Below are positions 51,655-60,552 of a DNA stretch of 64,000 bases, in pieces (the stretch's first letter is position 1; every line of letters begins with the position of its first letter). The notes below the pieces were generated by a model that saw only the letters and a program-made list of their open reading frames with translations, was not told the origin of the DNA and made no database searches. Location: positions 124,001 through 188,000 of the forward strand of contig NZ_JAYKTT020000012.1 in NCBI RefSeq assembly GCF_038404745.2, given 5' to 3'. Position numbers and translations under genes: made by a program. This DNA is from Chlorogloeopsis sp038404745 (GTDB lineage: Bacteria; Cyanobacteriota; Cyanobacteriia; Cyanobacteriales; Nostocaceae).

Positions 51655-52230
51655 TTAACTTTGCAAGCTAGCATCAATCAACACCGAAAGCACACTTTGA
51701 GCAAAAGTTGCTCCATCAGATGACTTTTCAATTGTTGCCATCAGGCTTGCACCCCCAATCAAAAGAAGGTACTGCTGCGAAAATAATTCTGGATTTTGCA
51801 CGCCAGCCTCAGTCGCTAATTGCATAATTATTTGTCGAATAGACTCACGCAAGTCAATGGAAACCTGATGAACTTTGTGAGATGCATCTGCAATTTCTAG
51901 AACAGCATTAATAAAAGGACACCCACGAAAATTAGGATTGGCGTACCAATCACGCAACACATCAAAGGTTGCCAACAAACGCTCTTTAGGTGTATTGCCT
52001 CTTTCTGTTACAGCATTTTCAAACCAACACAACCATTGAGATGCTCGATATTTCACTACTTCTTCAATGAGCTTGTCTTTGGAAGGAAACCAACGATAGA
52101 GCGTTCGTTTGGCAACGCCTGAAGCAGCAATCACTTCATTAATGCCTACATACTGAATACCCTTCTGATAAAAAAGTTCAGAAGCAGTTTCTAAAATTTG
52201 TTGCCGAGTGTGACTAGATTCGTAAGCCAT
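51655..52230 (-). CDS. TetR family transcriptional repressor
   Basis: From the ATG at 52230 the 191-residue protein begins MAYESSHTRQQILETASELFYQKGIQYVGINEVIAASGVAKRTLYRWFPSKDKLIEEV, a clear TetR helix-turn-helix, followed by an all-helical ligand-binding domain. An alternative ATG at 52266 would place the left operator inside the gene, so the downstream start is preferred. It is divergent from an AhpD-like gene with two identical palindromes between them, so it most likely represses both. Confidence 0.92.
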   Translation of the reverse strand: MAYESSHTRQQILETASELFYQKGIQYVGINEVIAASGVAKRTLYRWFPSKDKLIEEVVKYRASQWLCWFENAVTERGNTPKERLLATFDVLRDWYANPNFRGCPFINAVLEIADASHKVHQVSIDLRESIRQIIMQLATEAGVQNPELFSQQYLLLIGGASLMATIEKSSDGATFAQSVLSVLIDASLQS

Positions 52231-52240
52231 AAACTTATAG

Positions 52241-52303
52241 GTAGACAAGTTTGTCTCCTTAGGCATATACTAGCACCTATCTTAGGTAGACAAGTTTGTC
52301 TAC
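52241..52303. promoter_or_regulatory. Two palindromic TetR operators
   Basis: At 52286-52303 the sequence GTAGACAAGTTTGTCTAC is a perfect palindrome of 8-base arms around GT. At 52241-52258 the same sequence recurs with one mismatch (ending CTCC). The centres are 45 bp apart. Both lie between the regulator and the AhpD-like gene, a classic layout for a self-regulating TetR switch. Confidence 0.9.
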
Positions 52304-52329
52304 TTTGTGTTAGTTGGAGGTTTTCACCT

Positions 52330-52893
52330 ATGGAATTTACGATTCACACAATTGAAACTGCTCCACAAGACTCCAAAGAAGCTTTAGTTCATGCCCAAAA
52401 TACGTTTGGGTTTATCCCAAATTTGGAAGGTGTTTTTGCTGAGGCTCCTACTTTGCTCAAAAGCTCAATGACGCTATGGGATTTGTTTGCAACCACCAGT
52501 TTCAGTTCAATTGAACAACAAGTGATTTATTTAACAGCTAACTATGAGCATGAATGTGATTACTGCATGGCGGCACATTCTGGCTTGGCAAAAATGATTG
52601 GAATGCCAGTTGATTATATTCAAGCGCTTCGCAACGGTACACCGTTAAATCATCCCAAATTACAAGCATTGCATCATTTTACCCAACGGATGATTCAGAC
52701 TCGTGGCTGGATTAAAGATAGTGAAATTGAGGAGTTTCTCGCGGCTGGCTATAACAAAAGACAAGTGCTGGAAGTAATTTTGGGCATTGCCATCAAAATC
52801 ATGCATAACTATACAAATCACATTGCTCAAACCCCATTAGATAGGGAATTTCAGCCATACAAGTGGTCAAAACTAATAATGAATGATAAGTAG
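52330..52893 (+). CDS. Carboxymuconolactone decarboxylase / AhpD-like protein
   Basis: The ATG at 52330, preceded by ttggagg, gives 187 residues. The motif EHECDYCMAAHSGLAKMIGM carries the CxxC plus His of the AhpD-type alkylhydroperoxidase core, with helices before and after. Members reduce peroxides or act in related redox or ring-opening reactions; the substrate is unknown. Divergence from the TetR gene suggests induction by an organic compound or oxidant. A longer frame from 52198 runs through the operators and is not the start. Confidence 0.9.
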   Translation: MEFTIHTIETAPQDSKEALVHAQNTFGFIPNLEGVFAEAPTLLKSSMTLWDLFATTSFSSIEQQVIYLTANYEHECDYCMAAHSGLAKMIGMPVDYIQALRNGTPLNHPKLQALHHFTQRMIQTRGWIKDSEIEEFLAAGYNKRQVLEVILGIAIKIMHNYTNHIAQTPLDREFQPYKWSKLIMNDK

Positions 52894-53149
52894 AGATAGA
52901 CTTTTTGCAAACAAAAATCAGGATTTAGGTTAATTACAATCACAGATAGATACTGATAAACACCGATCAAATCTGTGTCATCTGTGTTTATCTGTGGTCG
53001 AACTGTTTGAAAATAGAATAAGCACAAGAGGTTTACAGCCCATCCTTTTCTAGCTTGAAAGGGCGATCGCCTGAAGAAGAGATATTCGTAAAGAACGAAG
53101 ACTAAGGCAACTCACCCTCATAGCTTCAGCCCAATCATTCAGCCATGAA

Positions 53150-54862
53150 TTAATAATGATTCCCTGATTTGCGATGATGCACGGCAGTTACACCATCAGG
53201 ATTTAGCACTTTGCCATCATCTACAGTTGCATACACAAGCCAGTGATCGCCAGCTTCCATTCGGCTTTGTACTGTGCATTCTAAGTATGCTAAAGCATCT
53301 GCAAGAACAGGGCTACCATTTCCGGCTTCTTGAGTAGCTACTCCAGCAAAACGATCTTGTGCCGGGCTAAAAGGCTTGAGAAAGTGCTTCATCAAACCTA
53401 TATGATTGCCTTCTTTGAGGACGTTAAGGACAAATTTGTTACCTGAATAAGTCAGTGGTTCTACTGCACGGTCTTTCGCAACAGCAACAGTAAAACCGGG
53501 AGGACTAAAACTGGCTTGCGATACCCAAGAAGCCAACATTGCACTAGAGACATCGCCCTGTTTAGCAGTGAGAACGCACAAAGAACCAACTACTCGCCCA
53601 ACCGCTTGTTCAACCGTAGTCGCAGGCTGGCTGGGAGTGCGTACTTTTTTGGCTTTTTTCAAAGCTTGAGCAAAGTCGGTTCCTGCTTCTTCGCACATTT
53701 GCAGAGTCGCATCATTTGGTTTAAATTTGACTCGGATGGTGTCAAAACCAAATTGATAGCCAGCATCTTTGAGTTTACCTTCAAGTAAATCAACAGCCTC
53801 GCCACTCCAACCATAGGAACCAAATACACCAGCGAGTTTGTTTTTGGCAGCAGTGGAAAGTACAATACCTAAAGCAGTTTGCACTGGTGTGGGTGCATGA
53901 CCACCGAGAGTAGGAGAACCAAGAATGAAACCTGCTGCTTTTTCCACAGCAGTTTGAATTTCCTCAGGAGCGGCGACTTCGCAATTAATAGATTCGACAC
54001 TGATACCAGCTTTAGTAATACCGTGGGCGATCGCTTGTGCTAAGGTTGCGGTATTTCCGTAAGCAGAAGCATAAATTAATGCTACTGTCGTATCCTGAGA
54101 GGTTTGTTGTTGGCTCCACTCCCGATACGCTTTGGTGAGTTCAATTAAGCCATAGCGTACCAAAGGGCCGTGATTGGGTGCATACATTCTGACTTGTAAA
54201 TCAGCAAGCTTTTCCAGGGAAGTTTCGACTTGACGGGCATGGGGAGCCATCAAACACTCAAAATAATAGCGTCGGTCTTCGAGAAAAATTTGCCAACCTT
54301 CATCAAGTACTTGATCACTACAGATATGTGCTCCAAAGAGTTTATCTGTGTATAAAATTTCTGTTTGCGGATCGTAAGTGCAAAGCTGATCGGGATAGCG
54401 TGGGTTAGGGGTTGGAATGAATTGTAAATGATGACCTTTGCCTAAATCTAGGGTTTCTTCGCCACGTTTAACAAGAATAGGCAAATCTAGGTTCTCTAAT
54501 GCCCCCCGCAAATTGATTGCCCCAGGATTAGAACAAACAAACGTGATCTGTGGCGCACGTTCTAATAACACTTTTAGAGTCGCGGCACGGTTAGGATTGA
54601 TATGACCGAGAATCACATAATCAATTTGTTTTAAATCAAACCGCTGCTGTAATGTGTCTAAGTAAATTTCCGTAAAAGTTTCTCCGGGAGGATCAATGAG
54701 GGCAATTTTCTCCCCTTTAATTAAATAAGAATTTGCGGTTGTGCCTTTAGCAAGGGCGTATTCAATTTCAAATCGTAGTCTTGTCCAACTACGCGATCGC
54801 AGTATTGTCGTATCGGTAGCAATGGGAAGAACTTGAACGTCACGGGGTTTTGTAGATGTCAT
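53150..54862 (-). CDS. flv1: Flavodiiron protein Flv1 (A-type, non-canonical metal site)
   Basis: The 570-residue protein has a metallo-beta-lactamase-like diiron domain (1-250), a flavodoxin-like domain (about 262-405, VALIYASAYGNTATLAQAI) and a C-terminal flavin-reductase-like domain (about 425-570, VLTAKQGDVSSAMLASWVSQASFSPPGF). The diiron motif reads H87-I-N89-P-N91-R92 instead of H-x-E-x-D-H, as in cyanobacterial Flv1/Flv2. Flv1 forms a heteromer with Flv3 and reduces O2 to water with photosynthetic electrons, protecting photosystem I under fluctuating light. It lies 140 bp downstream of flv3 on the same strand. Confidence 0.93.
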   Translation of the reverse strand: MTSTKPRDVQVLPIATDTTILRSRSWTRLRFEIEYALAKGTTANSYLIKGEKIALIDPPGETFTEIYLDTLQQRFDLKQIDYVILGHINPNRAATLKVLLERAPQITFVCSNPGAINLRGALENLDLPILVKRGEETLDLGKGHHLQFIPTPNPRYPDQLCTYDPQTEILYTDKLFGAHICSDQVLDEGWQIFLEDRRYYFECLMAPHARQVETSLEKLADLQVRMYAPNHGPLVRYGLIELTKAYREWSQQQTSQDTTVALIYASAYGNTATLAQAIAHGITKAGISVESINCEVAAPEEIQTAVEKAAGFILGSPTLGGHAPTPVQTALGIVLSTAAKNKLAGVFGSYGWSGEAVDLLEGKLKDAGYQFGFDTIRVKFKPNDATLQMCEEAGTDFAQALKKAKKVRTPSQPATTVEQAVGRVVGSLCVLTAKQGDVSSAMLASWVSQASFSPPGFTVAVAKDRAVEPLTYSGNKFVLNVLKEGNHIGLMKHFLKPFSPAQDRFAGVATQEAGNGSPVLADALAYLECTVQSRMEAGDHWLVYATVDDGKVLNPDGVTAVHHRKSGNHY

Positions 54863-55002
54863 GGCTGAAATAGGGGCTAGGGGTTAGGGGCTAGAGGCTA
54901 GGGGCTAGAAGCTAGGAGTGACAAGAGGACACAAGGACACAGGCACGCAAAGACAAGGATTTTCTCTAACTCTCTCCTCCTCTTCCTAGTCCCTAGTCCC
55001 TC
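54863..55002. repeat. Tandem CTAGGGG-type repeat between flv3 and flv1
   Basis: Units such as ggggctag, gggttag, ggctaga and ggggctag repeat from about 54872 to 54917, followed by acacaagg-type words. It is a heptamer-class short tandem repeat located inside the likely flv3-flv1 transcript. Confidence 0.8.
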
Positions 55003-56721
55003 TTAATAATGATTTCCAACTTTACGATGATGTACAGCAGTCAGTGCATCTGGCTTACTTACCCGTCCCGCATATACTGTGCTGTAGACAATCCAATGAT
55101 CGCCACCGTCCATTCTGCTTAGGACTTCACACTCCATGTAAGCTAATGCATCGGTGAGAATAGGCGCACCATTTTCGGCTGCCTGGGTTCTAACTCCTTC
55201 AAAGCGATCAGCTCCAGGGGCAAAACGCTTGAGGAAATGCTTCATTAAGCCTTGGTAATTGCCTTCTTCGAGGACGTTAAGCACAAATTTATCACCTACT
55301 TGCATGAGAGATTCAATCGCCCTGTCTTTTGCCACTGCAATTGATATTCCTATAGGCTTGAAGCTGGCTTGACTTACCCAAGAAGCAAGCATGGCACTTT
55401 TGACATCGCCTTTTTTGGCAGTGATGATATACAATCCACCACTAAGTCTGCCTAAAGCTTTGTCTAAATCAGCACCAAGAGATTTCATCGCTTTGATGCT
55501 TTTATCGCGTGTCACCCACTGCCCTAAGTCTGTACCTGCTTCTTCACACAGCTTATAAATATTGTCTGTGGGCGTTTCTTTGATCCGAATTGCCGGAAAG
55601 GCTGGTGTTAAGCCTAAATCCCGGAATTTACTTAAAAGTGGATCGATTGGCTCATCATCACCACCGCCTGTTTCAAATATGCCTACTGCTTGTTTTTCTT
55701 TGACAGCACCTAAAACCGCACTGAGAGCAGTTTGGGCAGCAGTATCAGACGTTGGTGGTGTCCCCACGACAATTCCTGTACACCTACCGACAATTTCTTG
55801 GAGTTCTTGCAAATCTATTGACTTGAGATCCACCCATTCTACTGCCACACCTGTTTTGGCAATACCGTTAGTGATGCTTTGGGCGAGGCGATCGCTAAAG
55901 CCGTATTCTGAAACGTAAAATATGCCAACCACAGTTTCTGCTTTGGTTTGAGATTGGCTCCATTTCCGATAACGCCCTGTTAGTTCTTCGACATTGTGGG
56001 ATAATAGCGGCCCGTGACCTGTAGCAATCATGCCGATTGTTTCCAATTCATCCATGCGCTTCATCGCAGACAGCACCGAGCGGGCATTAGGAGCCATCAG
56101 GCATTCATAGTAGAACTGAAAATCTGGTGATATTGCTTCTAAATCTTCATCAAAAGTCGCATCCGAGCAATAGTGCAACCCAAATGCATCGCAGGTAAAC
56201 AGGATTTGGGTTTTGTGGTCGTAGGTAAAGATAGTATCAGGCCAGTGTAAGTTTGGTGCAATCACGAATTCTAGCTCGTGTCCGTTGCCTAAATCTAGGC
56301 GATCGCCATTTTTGACAATCCGCCGCTTGAAGGGCTGATGCACTAAGTCTTCCAAAAACTGAATCGCCACCTTAGAACCAACAACGGTAACATCTGGAGC
56401 CAGTTGCAGCACGTCTTTAACTAAACCACTGTGGTCTGGCTCGGTGTGGCTGATAATTAAATAATCAATGTCTACTGGATTAATTTGATTTTTGAGTGTA
56501 TCTAAAAATAACTGACGAAACTTTTCATGGGAAGTATCGATTAACGCAGTCTGCTCACCGCGGATGATGAATGAGTTGTAGGTAGTACCGTTTTGCAAAC
56601 CGAACTCAATGTCGAAGCGATCGCGATCCCAATCTAGAGAACGAATTGTTGTTGTTTCTGATGCAATTTCAGCAACCTGGACAGTTAGTCTTTTTTTTGG
56701 ATTTTCGGCGAGTGCTACCAT
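55003..56721 (-). CDS. flv3: Flavodiiron protein Flv3 (B-type, canonical metal site)
   Basis: The 572-residue protein has the same three domains as Flv1: diiron (1-250), flavodoxin (about 264-405) and flavin reductase (about 425-572). The metal motif is canonical, H92-x-E94-x-D96-H97 (SHTEPDHSG), as in Flv3/Flv4. The opening RSLDWDRDRFDIEFGLQNGTTYNS is typical of cyanobacterial Flv3. It is the first gene of the flv pair. In Anabaena the adjacent flv3-flv1 order belongs to the heterocyst B set, so this could be that set, but the A set cannot be excluded by sequence alone. Confidence 0.93.
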   Translation of the reverse strand: MVALAENPKKRLTVQVAEIASETTTIRSLDWDRDRFDIEFGLQNGTTYNSFIIRGEQTALIDTSHEKFRQLFLDTLKNQINPVDIDYLIISHTEPDHSGLVKDVLQLAPDVTVVGSKVAIQFLEDLVHQPFKRRIVKNGDRLDLGNGHELEFVIAPNLHWPDTIFTYDHKTQILFTCDAFGLHYCSDATFDEDLEAISPDFQFYYECLMAPNARSVLSAMKRMDELETIGMIATGHGPLLSHNVEELTGRYRKWSQSQTKAETVVGIFYVSEYGFSDRLAQSITNGIAKTGVAVEWVDLKSIDLQELQEIVGRCTGIVVGTPPTSDTAAQTALSAVLGAVKEKQAVGIFETGGGDDEPIDPLLSKFRDLGLTPAFPAIRIKETPTDNIYKLCEEAGTDLGQWVTRDKSIKAMKSLGADLDKALGRLSGGLYIITAKKGDVKSAMLASWVSQASFKPIGISIAVAKDRAIESLMQVGDKFVLNVLEEGNYQGLMKHFLKRFAPGADRFEGVRTQAAENGAPILTDALAYMECEVLSRMDGGDHWIVYSTVYAGRVSKPDALTAVHHRKVGNHY

Positions 56722-56841
56722 TACTCCCCTCCATAGCGAATGAGTATTTCTTCCTCTTTCTTTATTGTGACACGAGTCAATTGTAAATAATTATTAAAAA
56801 ATCTATAGATAAGTTAAAAAAAATAAAAGTATAAAACTGAA

Positions 56842-57364
56842 TTAGACATGGGGTAGTGATGGTGAGTTTCCACCAATTTCAGCTAGTGCAAGAGCGGCTC
56901 TCTCGCTACAGCGTTCATAGTATTCAGCCTCATTTAACAATTCTGTATCTGGCTGTTCATCTATTTCCCCTTTTGCCCACAACTCATAAGCAACAATTGC
57001 ACGAATGTAACGCTCTTCACTTTTGAGTACCCTTTCTAAAAACGATATCGCCGCTTCTGATTTTGTTTTTCCCAACAACTCAACCTTAAGTATTTCAGGT
57101 ATTTTCAAATCAGCAATCCAACTGATGGTTTGCTCCTGTAATTCCGGCTTCACTGCTCCTGCTAGCCTCGCACCAAGAATTAAATCTACTTCCAGTGCCA
57201 ACCGCACTACCCGCAGTGCTTGAGCTTTGTCATCTACATAAGGGCAACATTAAAGCTATGGGTTCTGTCCATTGAAGATGATTAAGATAATCCCGTTTCA
57301 GTTGTTCATCACTTAATTGGGAAAGCTGAGAGAGAACAGATGTATAGTTGTATTCTTCTGGCAT
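56842..57364 (-). pseudogene. Frameshifted helical-repeat protein gene
   Basis: The minus strand opens at 57364 with MPEEYNYTSVLSQLSQLSDEQLKRDYLNHLQWTEPIALMLP. A single extra base near 57245 then breaks the frame, which stops soon after. One base shifted, the sequence continues VDDKAQALRVVRLALEVDLILGARLAGAVKPELQEQTISWIADLKIPEILKVELLGKTKSEAAISFLERVLKSEERYIRAIVAYELW. The continuous meaning across the break suggests one helical (HEAT-like) protein, about 170 residues, with a recent frameshift. Its ancestor may have been the N-terminal part of a longer protein. Confidence 0.65.
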
Positions 57365-57458
57365 TGATTTAGCGACATTCAGAGTGTCGCCAGCAACGAT
57401 AGTATTGCTATTGTTTTCTTTCTAATCTTTGGCAATTGGCTGCGTCAACATATCGAAA

Positions 57459-58232
57459 ATGTGGTTAGCTTTAACGATTGGCAATTCCCGGTTGCACTGG
57501 GGTTGGTTTGAAGGCAAAACACTTTGCCACACTTGGGATACAAATCACTTACCTGAATCTTTTGTACATCATTTGGCTAATTATCAAACGCTGGACGACT
57601 TACTAAAAAACCTCTCTCCCTCTCCCCCTCTCCCCCTCCCTTCTTCCTCCCCTCCTCTCGTCTTAGCTTCAGTAGTTCCCAATCAAACTGCACTGTGGCA
57701 AATTTATCCAAATGTTCGGATTATCACCTTAGAGCAAGTACCCCTCCAGGGATTGTATCCGACTCTGGGAATTGATCGCGCCTTAGCGTTGTGGGGTGCG
57801 GGCAAAACTTGGGGTTTTCCTATGTTGATAATAGATGCAGGCACAGCATTGACTTTTACTGGTGCAGATGCTAACCGAAATCTTGTCGGGGGTGCAATTC
57901 TTCCGGGATTAGGTTTACAGTTGGCAACTCTTGCTAATAGAACTGGGCAATTACCAAACGTGGATTTACCGCAGCAACTTCCACAACGGTTTGCTTTAAC
58001 TACTCCAGAGGCAATGCAAAGCGGGGTAATTTACACCCTATTAGCTGGAATCAAAGATTTTGTAGAAGCATGGTGGCGCTCATATCCTGAAAGTAAGATT
58101 GCGATTACTGGTGGCAATCGCACTTTGTTAGTAAACTATCTTCAATCCCAATTTCCAGAAATTGCCAATGGTTTGATGGTAGAACCAAATTTGGTATTTT
58201 GGGGAATACGGGAAATAGTCATTAGTCATTAG
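57459..58232 (+). CDS. coaX: Type III pantothenate kinase
   Basis: From the ATG at 57459 (257 residues) the protein has MWLALTIGNSRLHWGWFEG (the ATP-binding first motif), ALWGAGKTWGFPMLIIDAGTALTFTGADANRNLVGGAILPGLGLQ and ITGGNRTLL, the type III (CoaX) signatures. It phosphorylates pantothenate as the first step of coenzyme A synthesis and needs K+ but is not feedback inhibited by CoA. A TTG start at 57429 would add 10 residues. Residues about 50-68 (LSPSPPLPLPSSSPP) are encoded by a ctctccccc tract that looks like an in-frame low-complexity insertion. Confidence 0.9.
   Translation: MWLALTIGNSRLHWGWFEGKTLCHTWDTNHLPESFVHHLANYQTLDDLLKNLSPSPPLPLPSSSPPLVLASVVPNQTALWQIYPNVRIITLEQVPLQGLYPTLGIDRALALWGAGKTWGFPMLIIDAGTALTFTGADANRNLVGGAILPGLGLQLATLANRTGQLPNVDLPQQLPQRFALTTPEAMQSGVIYTLLAGIKDFVEAWWRSYPESKIAITGGNRTLLVNYLQSQFPEIANGLMVEPNLVFWGIREIVISH
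57608..57660 (+). repeat. Pyrimidine-rich tandem tract inside coaX
   Basis: The units ctctccccc repeat three to four times and grade into cttcctcccctcctctc. The tract keeps the coaX frame open, encoding Pro/Ser/Leu repeats at a surface-loop position before the second motif. Confidence 0.7.
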
Positions 58233-58249
58233 TCAATGGTCATTAGTTG

Positions 58250-58325
58250 TTGGTAAGTTTCTACCTACTAACTACTGTACGGGAGGCAGCGCGTTGCGGA
58301 GCCAGTGCTGGCTCACCACTAACCA
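58250..58325. repeat. Repeat cluster between coaX and the hydrolase gene
   Basis: Between convergent genes there are ctactaactactg and ccactaaccatt words, and the segment gggaggcagcgcgttgcggagccagtgctggc, which resembles a truncated dispersed cyanobacterial element (about 58279-58312) with an internal agccag/ctggct hairpin. Confidence 0.6.
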
Positions 58326-59144
58326 TTAATCACTAACTCTTTTGACAAAATCCTTAATATCTTCAACCACGACCTTAGTACAATTTTCTGGTAAATTATT
58401 TCTGGCGTGGTCAATAATTTTTAACTCAGCTTTTGGAGCTTCTCTAGCATAAATTTTGCTTTTAGCTAAAGCATCTGGCGAATCTTTTTCACCTTGCAAA
58501 ATTAACACTGGAACTATAAGAAAATTTAATTTATCTTGCAGTAACTCGGCACGAATTTCTGGCAGTTGACGCAGGAATAATAACTGACTACTTGTAGTGT
58601 ACTGCAACATAATTTGTCGTTGTTGCCACTCTTCTTCTAATTTAGAATTTAAACGTAGTTTCTTAGTTAATGGACGAAATAGCCGTAATACTTTAAATAA
58701 CCAAAGAGGGCGTTTCATCAAATTCTGTTTTGTCTGCCAACACTGTTCTAATCCTTCAACCTCTACACCCTCTGGTGCTAAAAGTACCAAGCCATAAATT
58801 TGTTCTGGATACTTCAAAGCATAGCTAGCAGCAATCCAACCTCCGAGCGAATGTCCTATTAAGTAAATTTTCCCTATCCTCAAAGCTTGCAGAAGTTCAG
58901 CAAGACACTCGACTTGTAAATCTATTGAGTAGTGGATATTAGGATAATCTGATTCACCAAATCCAAGTAAATCTACTGACAAGCAATGAAAATCTTGTGA
59001 GAGTAATTTCATTGCTGCTACCCATTGGCTACTATCATTCCAAGTACCATGTAGGAAAATTATGGGAATTCCCTCACCGACTTCACACCAGAAGATTAAC
59101 CCTTGAGAAGTCTTTCTCCGGGAATTACGAAATAAATTATTCAT
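58326..59144 (-). CDS. Alpha/beta hydrolase
   Basis: The 272-residue protein has the oxyanion motif FLHGTWNDSSQW, the nucleophile elbow GHSLGGW (Ser near 100), VPVLILQGEKDSPDAL with the acid residue region and a late His (IDHARNNLPENC). It is cytosolic, with no signal peptide. Substrates of such esterase/lipase-like proteins cannot be inferred. It is 80 bp upstream of the Nudix gene on the same strand order (Nudix first). Confidence 0.9.
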   Translation of the reverse strand: MNNLFRNSRRKTSQGLIFWCEVGEGIPIIFLHGTWNDSSQWVAAMKLLSQDFHCLSVDLLGFGESDYPNIHYSIDLQVECLAELLQALRIGKIYLIGHSLGGWIAASYALKYPEQIYGLVLLAPEGVEVEGLEQCWQTKQNLMKRPLWLFKVLRLFRPLTKKLRLNSKLEEEWQQRQIMLQYTTSSQLLFLRQLPEIRAELLQDKLNFLIVPVLILQGEKDSPDALAKSKIYAREAPKAELKIIDHARNNLPENCTKVVVEDIKDFVKRVSD

Positions 59145-59225
59145 ACTGTTGAGTAATTAATTTTTAAATCTAGTAATGGTTAATAGTTAATAGCTAATAG
59201 CAATAAACAATTAATTCAATATAAC

Positions 59226-59720
59226 TTATGCCAAAGTTGTCAAGCCTTGCAAGTAATCTTCTAACTGGCGACTATGATCGTGAGACATTTGTTCTGGGGG
59301 TAGAGAGTTGAGATGAAAAGCCTGAATTTCCAGAACTTCTAGTGTGTCTTGAATTTCCATTTCTCCTTGTACTTCTGCTTCTACAACAATACAAATCGAA
59401 TGGATTCTAGGATCGCGATCTGGAGCGGAGTAAACTCCAACTAAACGCTTTATCTTCGCTAACTCTAGCCCTGTTTCCTCCATCAACTCCCGTCGAACTG
59501 CATTAGGTATATCTTCTCCCCAATCTACCATGCCTCCTGGTAATGCCCAACGACCATTGTCTCGCCGTCGGATCAATACAATCCGCCCATCAGGCAAAAT
59601 CGGAATAATGCTTGTGCCAGGGATTGGATGACGGAAAATAATCCCCAGTACAGTTTGTCCATATCGCCATAAGTTACGTGTGGATTGGATAGCCACAGTA
59701 AAAAAAGCTAGAATATTCAA
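59226..59720 (-). CDS. Nudix hydrolase
   Basis: The 164-residue protein has a complete Nudix box, GGMVDWGEDIPNAVRRELMEETGLE (G-x5-E-x7-RELxEETGL). The preceding strand VLIRRRDNGRWALPGG and the later DRDPRIHSICIVVEAEVQGE are typical of ADP-ribose or MutT-like pyrophosphatases. The N-terminal part (FFTVAIQSTRNLWRYGQTVLGIIFRHP) is longer than the minimal fold. A different Nudix gene lies at 1214. Confidence 0.88.
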   Translation of the reverse strand: MNILAFFTVAIQSTRNLWRYGQTVLGIIFRHPIPGTSIIPILPDGRIVLIRRRDNGRWALPGGMVDWGEDIPNAVRRELMEETGLELAKIKRLVGVYSAPDRDPRIHSICIVVEAEVQGEMEIQDTLEVLEIQAFHLNSLPPEQMSHDHSRQLEDYLQGLTTLA

Positions 59721-60291
59721 TCTTTTAATCTTAGTAAATATGTACGTTTTACTTTACTTTAAAGCAGATTTCTATTTAGATCTCCTCAATTATTCATCAA
59801 ATTAGTTTTTTGATACAAGCGTATATGATTTTTGTCAACAACCATAAGAAGTATTCCTGTTTAATTCTAACTTATGTATTTGTGTCCTGTTAAATAAGAG
59901 TTAAACTTCCTAAGACTTAATAAATTAAGGTTAATTACCTAAAAATCTAGCTTAGATCTATTTTTGATAGCTAAATAATAAATATGTGTATTTTGAATTG
60001 CAATTGTTAAGATTCAACAGTGGTGTTGCCCCAAAATGTAAAATATATGCATCTGGAAGTAAAAGTAACTATAAATACATATACCCTAGAAATTATACTT
60101 ACGGAATAGCGAATCAAGTAACTACACTAAATTGTCGTTGACACAATAAACGAGAATGCGATAATCTAGATTGCTGTTTAAAATATGTTCATAGCTAAAA
60201 CTAGGCTGAAACCATATCAAAAACATTGGTAGCTGATATTGCCTATATTATGCCTAGCTAAAGCTTTTTGTTGTTTATTTATGAGGTGAAC
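59721..60291. other. Intergenic region before the small basic protein gene
   Basis: About 570 bp, AT-rich, with no HIP1 site or clear hairpin. It carries the divergent promoters of the Nudix gene and the small basic protein gene. A short frame (60268) merely extends the latter upstream. Confidence 0.35.
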
Positions 60292-60456
60292 ATGGCTAAG
60301 CGCCGCAATCCAAAAAAAGAAAAGGCGCTACGGAACCAGGCATATGCCAGAAAGTTTCGTAAACGAACTACAACAGGGCGTTTCCAAAGAAGGTTCCAAC
60401 AAAGACCGCCGAAGAGTGAAGAAGATGAGGGAGCAGCAGCTGTTGATGCTGAATAG
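60292..60456 (+). CDS. Small basic conserved protein
   Basis: With the ATG at 60292, preceded by gaggtgaac, the product has 54 residues: MAKRRNPKKEKALRNQAYARK followed by FRKRTTTGRFQRRFQQRPPKSEEDEGAAAVDAE. It has a strongly basic N-terminal two-thirds and an acidic tail, as in small nucleic-acid- or ribosome-associated proteins. I recognise it only as a conserved cyanobacterial type without a proven function. A hairpin follows at 60501-60519. Confidence 0.75.
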   Translation: MAKRRNPKKEKALRNQAYARKFRKRTTTGRFQRRFQQRPPKSEEDEGAAAVDAE

Positions 60457-60500
60457 TTTGCCTGTTGAAATGCTCACTCTTTAAGCTTTTTAATGGCGTT

Positions 60501-60519
60501 GGCGTACAAAAAGTACGCC
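60501..60519 (+). terminator. Likely terminator after the small basic protein gene
   Basis: The hairpin ggcgtac-aaaaa-gtacgcc is perfect but followed by only ttcat, so the strength is uncertain. It lies 45 bp past the stop and 34 bp before the convergent argH stop. Confidence 0.5.
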
Positions 60520-60552
60520 TTCATCGTCCTTGTGAGTGTTTGATTCAATAGT

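Noticed and set aside
52198..52329. N-terminal extension of the AhpD-like gene
   Set aside because: It would be translated from the TetR operators; the ATG at 52330 has a strong ribosome-binding site and matches the domain start.
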